Positions 22,146 through 31,779 are shown, counted from the first letter of the stretch. The stretch: 64,000 bases of DNA from Marinobacter mobilis (GCF_900106945.1 NZ_FNNE01000001.1:124001-188000); one strand, 5' to 3'. Numbers and translations are program-made. The notes: a model not told the origin generated them from the sequence alone.

Positions 22146-23393
22146 TTGAAGAAACTCATATCAACACTGGTGGTGCTGGCACTGGTTGCTTTTGTGGCAT
22201 TCAAGGCCGCGGTGTGGTGGTTCGCCGACCAGGACCTGCGCCAGGCGCGGGTCGCCCTTGAGGCGCTGGGCGTGATGGAGCGGGGCACGATTCACTCGAG
22301 CCTCGCCGGTCAGGTCAGCCTGCATGAGGCGAGCTATCAGGATTTTCGCCTGACCCAGCCGTTGCAGGTGGCGCGGTTGACGGTTGATGCAGGCTCGCCG
22401 CTGGCGTTGATGACGGCGCTGGTGGACCCTCGCCGCCTGCCGGCAACCTGGGAGGCGAAGGCTGACGGCTTTCGTCTCGGGCTGGATGCGAACATGTTCC
22501 GTAGCTGGGTTGCCTCGGCAGAGAACGCCGCTCCGGCGCTGTTTGCGCCGCCCTGTGGGCCGGATGTTCGCCAGCGCCTGAGCACTGGCGAATTGCTGCG
22601 GCTTGGTATCAGCAACATCAGCGGTGATGCGGTGCTCAGGCAGCGGATCTCTGGCCTGCAGCTTGAAATCAACACAGACAGCACCGGGAGCCTTGAAGTT
22701 GACTGGCCTGGTGCCAGAGCGTCGCTAACCGAGCCTCAGGCAGTGCTGGAATCGAGCGCGTCGGCACTGACGCTGACGTTACGTGATGGCGGAATCTTGC
22801 GCACGATTGCCGCGTTTTGCTCGCGGGAAATGGGGCTGTCGGCGGATGAATGGAATGCCCGTGCCGGAGCGCTGTTCCAGCAGCAACTGGCGTTAACCGG
22901 CTATCAGGCCAGTGAGCAACTACTGGCCTTGTACCGCCGCTGGCTGTCTGAAGGTGGCGAGCTGACGCTGGTGCTTGATCCGGCCAGTGCCACCTACGGC
23001 GTGCCGGTCCGCAGCGCGGACGGTGATGACGCAGCTCTGACGGTACAGTATAACGGCGCGGTGGTGCCGGACGTGTTCCTGCAGCCACGGGTTGCGGAAG
23101 TGATTGAACCGGCCGATAACGCCGCGGCCGCAGCCGGAGCGGCTGCGCAACAGTCCGCGGCGCCGGGATGGCGTACCCGGGCGCTGGCGGATGCCGGCCA
23201 ATGGCGGGGGCACCAGGTACGGGTGACGCTGCGCAATGGCCGGATGGTGGAGGGACGGCTGGACGCCGTCAGTGAACGCCAGCTGGATGTGGCACGGCCG
23301 GTAGACGGTGGTGAGGTGGTGTACCCGCTGGCACGGTCTTCGGTTTCCGGATTCGAGGTCTGGCAACGGAGCTCGGGTACTCCCGCTCGTTAG
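22146..23393 (+). CDS. Membrane-anchored protein of unknown function in the arg cluster
   Basis: I do not recognise this 415-residue protein. It starts at TTG 22146 with GAGG about ten bases upstream. One N-terminal transmembrane helix (residues 4-25) is followed by a long, probably periplasmic region with few charged clusters, then an alanine-rich linker (about 325-345). The C-terminal segment, VTLRNGRMVEGRLDAVSERQLDVARP with a valine/serine-rich tail, resembles a small SH3- or Sm-like barrel. It lies 32 bases after argB and 19 bases before argE, so it is probably co-transcribed with them. There is no evidence that it acts in arginine synthesis. Confidence 0.7.
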   Translation: MKKLISTLVVLALVAFVAFKAAVWWFADQDLRQARVALEALGVMERGTIHSSLAGQVSLHEASYQDFRLTQPLQVARLTVDAGSPLALMTALVDPRRLPATWEAKADGFRLGLDANMFRSWVASAENAAPALFAPPCGPDVRQRLSTGELLRLGISNISGDAVLRQRISGLQLEINTDSTGSLEVDWPGARASLTEPQAVLESSASALTLTLRDGGILRTIAAFCSREMGLSADEWNARAGALFQQQLALTGYQASEQLLALYRRWLSEGGELTLVLDPASATYGVPVRSADGDDAALTVQYNGAVVPDVFLQPRVAEVIEPADNAAAAAGAAAQQSAAPGWRTRALADAGQWRGHQVRVTLRNGRMVEGRLDAVSERQLDVARPVDGGEVVYPLARSSVSGFEVWQRSSGTPAR

Positions 23394-23412
23394 ACCCGGC
23401 AAGGGCCAGGTG

Positions 23413-24579
23413 ATGACAATGACAGAAGCAAACCAGCCGCCGGGTATTCGCGATATGATTGCCCGGCTGGTCTCGTTACCGTCGGTAAGCAGCGCTTCGC
23501 CGGACTGGGACTTGAGTAACGAGGCGGTGGTACAGACCCTGGCGGAATGGCTGCGCCCACTCGGCTTTGAAACCGACATCATGCCGGTGCCGGGGATGGC
23601 CGGTAAGTACAACCTGATTGCCACCCTGGGGCGAGGGCCCGGCGGACTGGTGCTGTCAGGTCACACGGACACCGTGCCCTACGACGAGCGCAACTGGCAC
23701 AGTGATCCGTTCACCCTGAGTGAGCGGGACGATCGCTGGTACGGTCTCGGCACCTGTGACATGAAGGCGTTTTTTGCGCTGGCAATCGAGGCGGTGCGTG
23801 GGCTGGATGCCCGCAAGCTCAAGCAGCCGCTGATTATCCTTGCCACTGCGGATGAAGAAAGCTCAATGAACGGTGCCCGGGCACTGGCCGAAGCGGGCCG
23901 TCCCAAGGCCCGTTATGCGGTGATTGGTGAGCCCACCAGCCTGCGCCCGATCCGGATGCACAAAGGCATCATGATGGAGCGGCTGGTGTTTGAGGGGCAG
24001 TCAGGGCACTCCTCTAATCCGGCGCTGGGCCGCAATGCCCTTGAAGGCATGCATGCCGCGATCAGTGAGTTGCTGGCGTTGCGGGCCGACTGGCAGGCGC
24101 GCTACCGGAATCCGGCCTTTGAGGTTCAGGTGCCAACCCTTAACCTTGGCTGTATTCATGGCGGCGACAACCCCAACCGTATCTGCCGTCGCTGCGAGCT
24201 GCATTTTGATTTGCGTCCGCTCCCGGGAATGGACATGGACGAACTTCGGTCGAACATTCTGCAACAGTTGCAGCCGCTGGCCCGGGAACGCAACCTGGAG
24301 ATGGCCTTCTCACCGCTGTTTGACGGGGTGCCTCCGTTTGAAACCCCGGCCAATGCTGAGCTGGTAAGAACCTGTGAAGCGCTGACGGGGCACCGTGCCG
24401 AAGCGGTGGCTTTTGCCACCGAAGCGCCCTGGCTGCAAAAGCTGGGGATGGAAACCATCGTGCTCGGGCCCGGTTCCATTGATCAGGCCCATCAGCCGGA
24501 TGAGTACCTGGCGCTGTCCCAGGTCGAGCCCGCGGTGACCCTGTTGCGGAGCCTGATTCAACGTTTCTGTGTGGAGTGA
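23413..24579 (+). CDS. argE: Acetylornithine deacetylase (M20 family)
   Basis: This zinc-dependent amidohydrolase converts N-acetylornithine to ornithine in arginine synthesis. Metal and catalytic motifs are present: SGHTDTVPYD, GTCDMKAFFA, ATADEESS with the catalytic Glu, GEPTSLRPI and a C-terminal GPGSIDQAHQPDE. The start at ATG 23413 gives 388 residues, close to E. coli ArgE. An upstream in-frame ATG at 23308 overlaps the previous gene and is less likely. argA follows five bases after the stop. Confidence 0.93.
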   Translation: MTMTEANQPPGIRDMIARLVSLPSVSSASPDWDLSNEAVVQTLAEWLRPLGFETDIMPVPGMAGKYNLIATLGRGPGGLVLSGHTDTVPYDERNWHSDPFTLSERDDRWYGLGTCDMKAFFALAIEAVRGLDARKLKQPLIILATADEESSMNGARALAEAGRPKARYAVIGEPTSLRPIRMHKGIMMERLVFEGQSGHSSNPALGRNALEGMHAAISELLALRADWQARYRNPAFEVQVPTLNLGCIHGGDNPNRICRRCELHFDLRPLPGMDMDELRSNILQQLQPLARERNLEMAFSPLFDGVPPFETPANAELVRTCEALTGHRAEAVAFATEAPWLQKLGMETIVLGPGSIDQAHQPDEYLALSQVEPAVTLLRSLIQRFCVE

Positions 24580-24583
24580 GTTC

Positions 24584-25894
24584 TTGAAATCTAACGACTG
24601 GCTGCATGGGTTCCGTCACTCTTCCCCGTACATCAACGCCCATCGGGGGCGCACGGTGGTGTTGTCCATCGGTGGTGATGCCCTGGCCCATGACAATCTG
24701 ATCAACATCATTCACGACCTGACCCTGCTCAGCAGTCTGGGCGTGCGCCTGGTGATTACCTTCGGTGCCCGTGCCCAGATCCAGCAGCGGCTGGATGAGG
24801 CGGGGCTGGCTTCGTCGTTCCATCGAGGGCTGCGGGTCACTCCGGAAGCGCACTTGCCGCAGGTGTTGCAGGCCATTGGCGGCTTGCGGACCTATCTTGA
24901 AAGCCAGCTCTCCCTGGGGCTGGTCAACTCGCCGATGCACAACGCCCGGATCCGGGTCAGCAGTGGCAATTTTGTCACTGCCAAGCCGGTCGGGGTGCTC
25001 GACGGGGTGGATTACGGTCATACCGGCCGGGTCCGTCGTATCGACGTGGCTGGTATCGAGAGTTTGCTGGAACTCGGGCATATCGTGCTGGTGCCGCCCC
25101 AGGGTTATTCGCCGACCGGCGACGTGTTCAACCTGTCCTACGAGGATGTCGGCAGCCAGGTGGCTGCGGCCCTGCAGGCAGAAAAGCTGATCATTTTCAC
25201 CCGCCATCAGGGGGTGCTGGATGAGAACGGCGCTTTGATCCGCGAGCTGTCTGCCGGCCAGGCCTCAGACCGGCTGGCCGCAGCCCGGGCCAGCGGCGAT
25301 GATGCCGACCTGCTGCGGGCGGCCTGCGAGGCCTGTGTCAAAGGGGTACAGCGTGCCCATATCATCAGCTATGCCGCCGATGGCGCCTTGCTGGAAGAGC
25401 TGTTCACCCGGGACGGTTCTGGCACCCTGGTCAGTGGCGACACCTATGAGCAGATTCGTCCGGCAGGGGTCGAGGACATTGGCGGTATTGTCGAGCTGAT
25501 CCGCCCGCTGGAAGAGGCCGGTGTGCTGGTGCGTCGTTCCCGGGAAATGCTGGAGACGGAAATCGAGCGCTTCGTGGTGGCCGAACGGGACGGAACCGTG
25601 GTTGGCTGTGCGGCACTGTATGACTACCCCGATGAGCAGGCTGGAGAGCTCTCCTGTTTTGCCGTTGATGCCAACTACCGGCGAGCCGGACGGGGTGATG
25701 AGCTGCTGGCGATGATCGAGCGCCTGGCCCGCAGTCAGGGCATCCAGCGCCTGTTTGTTCTCACCACCCAGACCGAGCACTGGTTCCGTGAGCGCGGCTT
25801 TCAGCCGTCTACCGTACAGGCGTTGCCAGGGCCAAAGCTGGCGGCCTATAACGCTCAGCGAAACTCAAAGGTGTTCGTCAAACCGTTGTGCTAA
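24584..25894 (+). CDS. argA: Amino-acid N-acetyltransferase (N-acetylglutamate synthase)
   Basis: This enzyme makes N-acetylglutamate, the first step of arginine synthesis. It has an N-terminal amino acid kinase-like domain (about 1-280, starting WLHGFRHSSPYINAHRGRTVVLSIGG) and a C-terminal GNAT domain (about 290-430) with DANYRRAGRGDELLAMIE and HWFRERGF. TTG 24584 is the likely start (436 residues), with GGAG eight bases upstream inside the end of argE; GTG 24569 is an alternative. The 3' end overlaps the convergent aminopeptidase gene by 30 bases. Confidence 0.94.
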   Translation: MKSNDWLHGFRHSSPYINAHRGRTVVLSIGGDALAHDNLINIIHDLTLLSSLGVRLVITFGARAQIQQRLDEAGLASSFHRGLRVTPEAHLPQVLQAIGGLRTYLESQLSLGLVNSPMHNARIRVSSGNFVTAKPVGVLDGVDYGHTGRVRRIDVAGIESLLELGHIVLVPPQGYSPTGDVFNLSYEDVGSQVAAALQAEKLIIFTRHQGVLDENGALIRELSAGQASDRLAAARASGDDADLLRAACEACVKGVQRAHIISYAADGALLEELFTRDGSGTLVSGDTYEQIRPAGVEDIGGIVELIRPLEEAGVLVRRSREMLETEIERFVVAERDGTVVGCAALYDYPDEQAGELSCFAVDANYRRAGRGDELLAMIERLARSQGIQRLFVLTTQTEHWFRERGFQPSTVQALPGPKLAAYNAQRNSKVFVKPLC

Positions 25895-26986
25895 CGCGCG
25901 GAGTTGTTGCTGGCGTGCTTCGTTGGCCTGTTTCGCCAGTGCTTCAACCGCCTGGTAAAACTCCGCAAAGCGGAAATCGTGCTCCCGGAGCAGCTGGCGG
26001 AATGCAGGTACATACTGATTGTACTGGCGGAACAGCGCCAGGTGGGCATTGTTGAACGGCGGTGGCTCGCGCCCGAACGGGCCTGCCAGCGCCCAGTCAG
26101 CAGACAGTGCGAGGTAGTCGTCACGGAGCTGGTTCATGATGTAGGTCTTGTCGGCCCTCAGTTGCTCCAGACTGATCTCATTGCGCTGGTCGTAGAGAGC
26201 GTCCAGACGGCTGCTGGCCTCGGCAACCAGAGCCAGGGTCTGGCCGCGCTGGTGCAGTCGTACCAGCGCCTGCTGGAAGCGCTGGGGCTGGTAATGTTGC
26301 TCCAGCCACAGTCGCAAGCCTTCCAGCTCGACGGCTGTGGCAAAGCTTTCATTGAAGGCCGTGTCCCCCTCCATGTACACCACCCGGTGGCTGAGTTCAT
26401 GGAACAGAAGCGCGACCATGCGGTCGTCGGGCAAGCGGGTAAAGCCCGGGTGCAGGGGGTCATCGAACCAGCCGAGGGTGGAGTAGGCGGTCACGCCGCC
26501 GATAAAGGTGTCGTAATCCTCGGCGATGAATTCGGCCTGTTCGCGTTGGGCGTCCTCAAGATTGAAGTAGCCGCGGTAGGACTGGCAGCCGACAATGGGG
26601 TAGCACCATTGATGGGGCGCCAGTGAGAATTCCGGAACGGCGACCAGGTTGACCACCACGTAGGGCCGTTCGAAGGCCACGTATTCGGAATAGGCCCGCC
26701 CCACAGGCAGTGCCAGGTGTTCTTCGGCGAACTTGAGTGCGGTGCCTGCGGTCTTGAGTTTATCGCGCAGGGCCTCTGGCGTGGCTGGATCCTCCAGGAC
26801 GGATTCGACCGGTTGCGCCGACCACATCAGGGCGGCCTGTCCGCTGATCGCCTGGCTGTAGTAGCGTAGGGATGTGCACCCGCTCAGGGCCGTGATCGCC
26901 AGTACTAACAGCCCGCTTTTGCAAAGGTTGGTAAGGGGGGGACGGATCGCCATAGGGGGTGAAGATTCCAAAGGTTTTTTAATCAT
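25865..26986 (-). CDS. Putative lipoprotein aminopeptidase (zinc metalloprotease, PF10023-like)
   Basis: This 373-residue protein has a lipoprotein signal (LLVLAITALSGC, cysteine near residue 36) and the zinc motif HELSH in ALLFHELSHRVVYMEGDTAFNESFAT. That matches the putative-aminopeptidase family with a downstream NESFA glutamate ligand. The substrate is unknown; it is probably anchored to the periplasmic face of a membrane. ATGs at 26986 and 26953 are both possible starts, and neither has a clear ribosome site. The 3' end overlaps argA. Confidence 0.85.
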   Translation of the reverse strand: MIKKPLESSPPMAIRPPLTNLCKSGLLVLAITALSGCTSLRYYSQAISGQAALMWSAQPVESVLEDPATPEALRDKLKTAGTALKFAEEHLALPVGRAYSEYVAFERPYVVVNLVAVPEFSLAPHQWCYPIVGCQSYRGYFNLEDAQREQAEFIAEDYDTFIGGVTAYSTLGWFDDPLHPGFTRLPDDRMVALLFHELSHRVVYMEGDTAFNESFATAVELEGLRLWLEQHYQPQRFQQALVRLHQRGQTLALVAEASSRLDALYDQRNEISLEQLRADKTYIMNQLRDDYLALSADWALAGPFGREPPPFNNAHLALFRQYNQYVPAFRQLLREHDFRFAEFYQAVEALAKQANEARQQQLRALAQRFDEHL

Positions 26987-27117
26987 GTCGTGGTAATGGC
27001 TATACTACAGCCATCGCCACCCGGAGTGGCAGCAGGAAGCCGAGGCATGACAGGGATGCCAGGCTTTTCTCCATGCGCCCGGAAACGTTGTCGGCATCGC
27101 CAGATTTCAGGTAATCC

Positions 27118-30100
27118 ATGGTATCGAAGGAACGACGCTCCAGTCCCCGTAAAGCCATCAAGCTTGCCGCCCAGCTGGTGCTGCAAGACGGCATCAGTTT
27201 GCCCTGTCAGATCTCTGACTTCTGTGCCGAAGGCATGTTTGTTCGCTATTCCGGCGACACTGAGCGCAAGTTGCATCAGGCGCTGGGCTCCTCCGCCAAC
27301 AATATCATCACCATTCGATTCCGCGGAAGCGATGGGCGTTCCCGTCACGAAGTCACCGTGAGTGTGGTTCGCCGTATCGCTGGAGCGATCGGGGTGGCCT
27401 ACGCCCATTCCAGTCCGGAAGCCCTGGCTGCGATGCTGCAACAGTATGGGGGGGGGCAGGCGCTGGAGCGTTCCCAGCTTAAACCGCCCAATGAGCGTAT
27501 CCAGTTTATTCTCCATCAGTGCGCACGAAGTGTGGTGCAGTTCATCGAGCCGCTGATGGATGCCTGTTTTATCCGTATGTTGTCCGCTCTTGAAGCGGCC
27601 GCGCAACAGGCTCCGAACGACCAGCAGGCCCATGACTACATGGATGCGACGGGAGTTCTGGCGGCGCGCAGGAAGATCATCTGGCATCACATGCAGCAGT
27701 CGCTGCAATCCCCCATGAAACCCAACCCCCAGGGACCACCTGGGGCGGAACTGTCACTGGTGGACAAGGGTGAGTTTGAGGACTGGCTGACCTTGCGGGT
27801 GATGGTGACCAAGGCCGATACCCTGTACCGGGGTGAATTGCTCCAGCTGAAGCTGCGACTCGACCGGCTGGGGGTGTGTAATGACACCGGCCACCAGAAT
27901 CCGTTGGGGCCGGCGCTGGTCTGTGAAGCCTTCCACAGTGGACTGGCGCTGATGAAAGCCAGTCGGTCGGTGGAAAAGGTCTGCCTTAAGGCCTTCGAGG
28001 CAACGGTGCTCAATAACCTGACGGCGCTCTACGAAGATCTCAACCGTATTCTGATCCGGCATGGGGTGTTGCCGGATCTGGATCTGAGCAAATACCTGAG
28101 TGAACGGGGCGGTGCCCGTGCGGAGTCCGCGTCAGCAAAAGCCAAGCCGGAGCCGTCTGTTCCGGCCAGGCAAGAAGCCCATTCGGCTCAGGCTCAGGCA
28201 GCCTCAGGGCCCGGCGAAACTGTGACCCGGCCAGCAATCGCCGACCCGCGCACGGACGGCAATCGTGGTTTTCAGGCTCACACCCAGGCGGCACAGTCGG
28301 CCTTCGCCACCGTACGAAACCTGTTATCCACCCTCAGCGCGAGTCGCCTGGCCCATGGCGACGTGGAGCCGGTGAGGTTTCCTCCCAATGCCCGTCCGTT
28401 GTCGGCAGGAGAATTCCAGCGTCAACTGCAGCAATTGCAGGGAGCTGAGCCAGTGGCCGGAGCATCGGAGCGGTCACTGCGGGAACGGGTGATCGGACAT
28501 GTTCGCGATTCCGGTGACACCCGTCTCGACCATGAGCAGCAGGAGGTGCTGGATGTGGTGGACCGGTTCTTCGGCAGCGTGGTGGAAAGCCCCCGTCTGA
28601 GCCAGTCTGCCCAGCAGCACCTGCGCCAGCTGGAAGTCCCTGTGCTCAAGGTGGTGATGCGTGATCCATCGTTCTTTGAAGATGCCGGGAGTCCGGTGCG
28701 TGGGGTAATTGACCGTCTGGCACAACTGAGCGTGAAGGGCGGGCGGATCAATCCGGTGACCCAGCGTCGGGTGTCGGATCTGGTGCAGCGGATCGTCAAT
28801 GAATTCGAGCAGGACACCGGGATTTTCGAGCACGCGGTGCAGGAGCTTGATGGCCTGATTGAGCGCCAGAACCTGGTCTACCGCCGAAATGTCGAGCGGG
28901 TTACGGCGGCGGCTGAAGGTGGCCAGAAGGTTGCTGACTCCAAGACTGCGGTAGCCCAGGCGCTGGACCAGCGCCTGGCCGGGCGTCAGGTGCCGAAGGT
29001 TGTACTCAGTCTGCTTAACGGTGGCTGGCGTGATCTGCTGTCACTGACCTGGATACGCCAGGGCGAAGACAGTCAGCTATGGCAGGACTATCTGTCAGTG
29101 ATCGATTCCCTGGTGGCATTTGGCGAAGATCCACACAGCGCGATTAACCTGCCGGAGCTGCTCCGGGTGATCCAGGACGGGCTGGCTTCGATTTCCAGCA
29201 ACCACATGCCACCTTCGCAGATTCGGGAGCAACTTAAACAGTTCCTGGTGCGGACACCGGGGGTGGAAAATCTTGAGCTCGTCGAGGTGCCCGCCCAATC
29301 GGACGAAGGGTCGATGACGTCCGAACTTTCCGAGCGGGAGCAGCGCAGCCTGCAACGCTGGATCAATCGGGCTCAGCAGTTGCGAACCGGCGACTGGCTG
29401 CGTGACCAGGAAAACCCGGAGGCGGTCCAATACATTCGGTTGGTATGGGTTGCCCGAGGTTTCAGTCGGTTTGTTTTCGTCAACCACCAGGGTATGCGGG
29501 TGGTGGAGCTGGAACTTGCCGATCTGGCGAAACGGATGAAGCAGGGGCGCATTGTGCCGGATAGCCAGTACGACCGGCCGCTGGTGGATGAAAGCATCGA
29601 CCGGATGGTGCGTAAGGTCTATGACCAGCTGTCCTGGGCCTCCACCCATGATGAACTGACCGGCCTGCTGGGGCGGCGGGAATTCGAGCGGATGCTGGAG
29701 CAGCAGCTGGCCCGCCACGAAGACGAGCGGACTCTGGTGATACTGGATCTCCGTCAGTTTCGGCTGCTCAATGATACCGCCGGCTATCAGACCGGGGATG
29801 ACACCCTCAGACAGGTGGCTCGCCTGCTCGAGGAACGGGTCGGGGATGGCATGCCGCTGGCCCGGCTGGCAGGTAATGAATTTGGCTTCCTGTTGCCGAC
29901 GGAAACGGCCGAGGCCGACAGTGCCGGCATTATCCGTGCTATTGAAGAACTGGCGATCGAGCATGGCGAGCGGGTCTATCATCTGTCTGCGAATGCGGGT
30001 CTGGCGCCGGCCTTGCCGATGCTGACCACCCCCGAACGCTGGTTACGGGCGGCGGATGAAGCCTGCAAGAAGGCCAAGCAGAGCGGCAATGGCCGGGTGT

Positions 30101-30894
30101 CCAGCTACACGGCTGAGGCTGGCGATCAGAGCCGTCAGGAGCTGATCGCGGCCAAGCTGGCGAGTCTGGGCGATCTGGATGAGGAGCGCATGCTGCTGCG
30201 TTGCCAGAAAATCATTCCCCTCCACGCCAACACACTCATGTCCAGCCATCATGAGATCCTGATCAGCATGTACGATGACCAGGGCAACCTGATCACCGGC
30301 AGTGACCTGGTTCGAGCGGCTGAACGCTACAACCGGATGCAGGTCGTGGATCGCTGGGTGGTTGGCCATCTGCTTGACTGGTTGCGGGAATCTGAGCGCC
30401 GGGCGGAGAAGCTCGGAGGGGTGTGTATCAACCTGTCCGGTCATTCGCTCAATGATGAATCGTTGTTGGAGTTTGTCTATGACAAGCTGAGCGAGAAAGA
30501 GGCGCCGATTGAACGGCTGTGGTTCGAAATTACCGAGGCAGCGTCTATCAATGATATTGAAAGCGTGGTGGAGTTCATCGGCGAAATGAAAGAACTGGGC
30601 TGTCGTTTCTGTCTTGGCAACTACGGTGCGGGGGCGACCTCGTACCAGTTCATGCGGCGGCTGCCGGTGGACGTGATCAAGCTGGACGGGTCCTTTACCG
30701 CGCAGATTGCCAGTAACCAGGCTGACCGCGCCATGGTGGCCTCCATTGTGGAACTGGCCCACTACATGGATCGTGAAGTCATCGCGTCCCATGTCGAAAC
30801 CCGGGACGTGCTCGATATCCTGCGGCAACTGGGTGTGGATTACGCTCAGGGTTATGTGGTTGAGAAACCTCGCCTGCTCGACAGCGTCAACTGA
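27118..30894 (+). CDS. PilZ-DUF1631-GGDEF-EAL protein with degenerate catalytic motifs
   Basis: This 1258-residue cytoplasmic protein appears to be a cyclic-di-GMP receptor or scaffold. Residues about 4-100 form a PilZ domain (RRSSPRK near the start, then SDFCAEGMFVRY). Residues about 130-800 are a long DUF1631 region. A GGDEF domain (about 840-1000) has AGNEF near 917 instead of GGDEF. An EAL domain (about 1015-1255) has EILIS near 1045, LGNYGAG in place of DDFGxG and ASHVET in place of AEGVET, while KLD and QGY remain. Both enzymatic activities are therefore probably lost. A run of nine G at 27448-27456 encodes three glycines near residue 111. AGGTAA precedes the ATG. Confidence 0.88.
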   Translation: MVSKERRSSPRKAIKLAAQLVLQDGISLPCQISDFCAEGMFVRYSGDTERKLHQALGSSANNIITIRFRGSDGRSRHEVTVSVVRRIAGAIGVAYAHSSPEALAAMLQQYGGGQALERSQLKPPNERIQFILHQCARSVVQFIEPLMDACFIRMLSALEAAAQQAPNDQQAHDYMDATGVLAARRKIIWHHMQQSLQSPMKPNPQGPPGAELSLVDKGEFEDWLTLRVMVTKADTLYRGELLQLKLRLDRLGVCNDTGHQNPLGPALVCEAFHSGLALMKASRSVEKVCLKAFEATVLNNLTALYEDLNRILIRHGVLPDLDLSKYLSERGGARAESASAKAKPEPSVPARQEAHSAQAQAASGPGETVTRPAIADPRTDGNRGFQAHTQAAQSAFATVRNLLSTLSASRLAHGDVEPVRFPPNARPLSAGEFQRQLQQLQGAEPVAGASERSLRERVIGHVRDSGDTRLDHEQQEVLDVVDRFFGSVVESPRLSQSAQQHLRQLEVPVLKVVMRDPSFFEDAGSPVRGVIDRLAQLSVKGGRINPVTQRRVSDLVQRIVNEFEQDTGIFEHAVQELDGLIERQNLVYRRNVERVTAAAEGGQKVADSKTAVAQALDQRLAGRQVPKVVLSLLNGGWRDLLSLTWIRQGEDSQLWQDYLSVIDSLVAFGEDPHSAINLPELLRVIQDGLASISSNHMPPSQIREQLKQFLVRTPGVENLELVEVPAQSDEGSMTSELSEREQRSLQRWINRAQQLRTGDWLRDQENPEAVQYIRLVWVARGFSRFVFVNHQGMRVVELELADLAKRMKQGRIVPDSQYDRPLVDESIDRMVRKVYDQLSWASTHDELTGLLGRREFERMLEQQLARHEDERTLVILDLRQFRLLNDTAGYQTGDDTLRQVARLLEERVGDGMPLARLAGNEFGFLLPTETAEADSAGIIRAIEELAIEHGERVYHLSANAGLAPALPMLTTPERWLRAADEACKKAKQSGNGRVSSYTAEAGDQSRQELIAAKLASLGDLDEERMLLRCQKIIPLHANTLMSSHHEILISMYDDQGNLITGSDLVRAAERYNRMQVVDRWVVGHLLDWLRESERRAEKLGGVCINLSGHSLNDESLLEFVYDKLSEKEAPIERLWFEITEAASINDIESVVEFIGEMKELGCRFCLGNYGAGATSYQFMRRLPVDVIKLDGSFTAQIASNQADRAMVASIVELAHYMDREVIASHVETRDVLDILRQLGVDYAQGYVVEKPRLLDSVN

Positions 30895-30912
30895 GGCAAA
30901 AAGCCGCTTACT

Positions 30913-31779
30913 ATGTCAAAACGTCATCCGATCATTGCGGTTACCGGTTCCTCTGGTGCCGGTACCACTTCCACCGGCCACGTATTCAGTCGGCTGTTTG
31001 CCAGCGAAGGGCTGACAGCGGCGATGGTCAGTGGCGACAGCTTTCACCGCTATACCCGGGAACAGATGGCGCGGCTGGCGGCCAAAGGGCAGTTCGGTGA
31101 ACGCAACCACTTTGCCCTGGCCGCCAATCACATCGACAAGCTCGAGGCGCTGTTCTACGACTATAGCCATACCGGTAACGGACAGTGTCGTCATTACGTC
31201 CATGATGAAGATCTGGCGCTGATTCAGGCAGGGCACAAACCTGGTACCTTTACACCCTGGGAGCAGCTGCCGGCGCAGACCGATCTGCTGTTTTACGAAG
31301 GCCTGCACGGCGGCGTGGTCAGCGATGTGTACAACACGGCCCAGTACGTCGATCTGCTGATCGGTGTGGTGCCCATCGTCAATCTGGAGTGGATCCAGAA
31401 AATTCACCGCGATACCTTCCAGCGTGGTTATTCCCAGGACGCGGTGGTGAAAACCATCATCAACCGTATGGACGATTACGTGCACGACATCGTGCCGCAA
31501 TTTTCCCACACCCACGTCAACTTCCAGCGCATTCCGCTGGTGGACACCTCCAACCCCTTCGTGGCGCGGGATGTACCCACCGAAGATGAAAGTATGGTGG
31601 TGATCCGATTCCGTGATCCCGGCGAGGTCGACTTTCCCTATCTGCTGCAGATGATCGCCGGGAGCTCCGTCTCTCGCCGCGACACATTGGTGATTCCCGG
31701 CCCCAAGCTGTCCCTGGCGATGGACCTGATTCTGCGGCCGATGGTGCTGCGACTGATCGCCCAGAAACCCTTTGCCTGA
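30913..31779 (+). CDS. prkB: Phosphoribulokinase (PrkB-type)
   Basis: This 288-residue kinase has an N-terminal P-loop GSSGAGTTSTGHVF and the ERNHFALAANHIDKLE and YEGLHGG motifs of proteobacterial phosphoribulokinase. It would phosphorylate ribulose 5-phosphate. No Rubisco or other Calvin-cycle gene is in the window, so its physiological role is open, as for E. coli PrkB. It starts 18 bases after the DUF1631 gene, probably in the same transcript. Confidence 0.92.
   Translation: MSKRHPIIAVTGSSGAGTTSTGHVFSRLFASEGLTAAMVSGDSFHRYTREQMARLAAKGQFGERNHFALAANHIDKLEALFYDYSHTGNGQCRHYVHDEDLALIQAGHKPGTFTPWEQLPAQTDLLFYEGLHGGVVSDVYNTAQYVDLLIGVVPIVNLEWIQKIHRDTFQRGYSQDAVVKTIINRMDDYVHDIVPQFSHTHVNFQRIPLVDTSNPFVARDVPTEDESMVVIRFRDPGEVDFPYLLQMIAGSSVSRRDTLVIPGPKLSLAMDLILRPMVLRLIAQKPFA

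Noticed and set aside
24140-25207. Minus-strand ORF of 355 codons opposite argE and argA
   Set aside because: It spans two well-supported genes on the other strand and shows no family signature.
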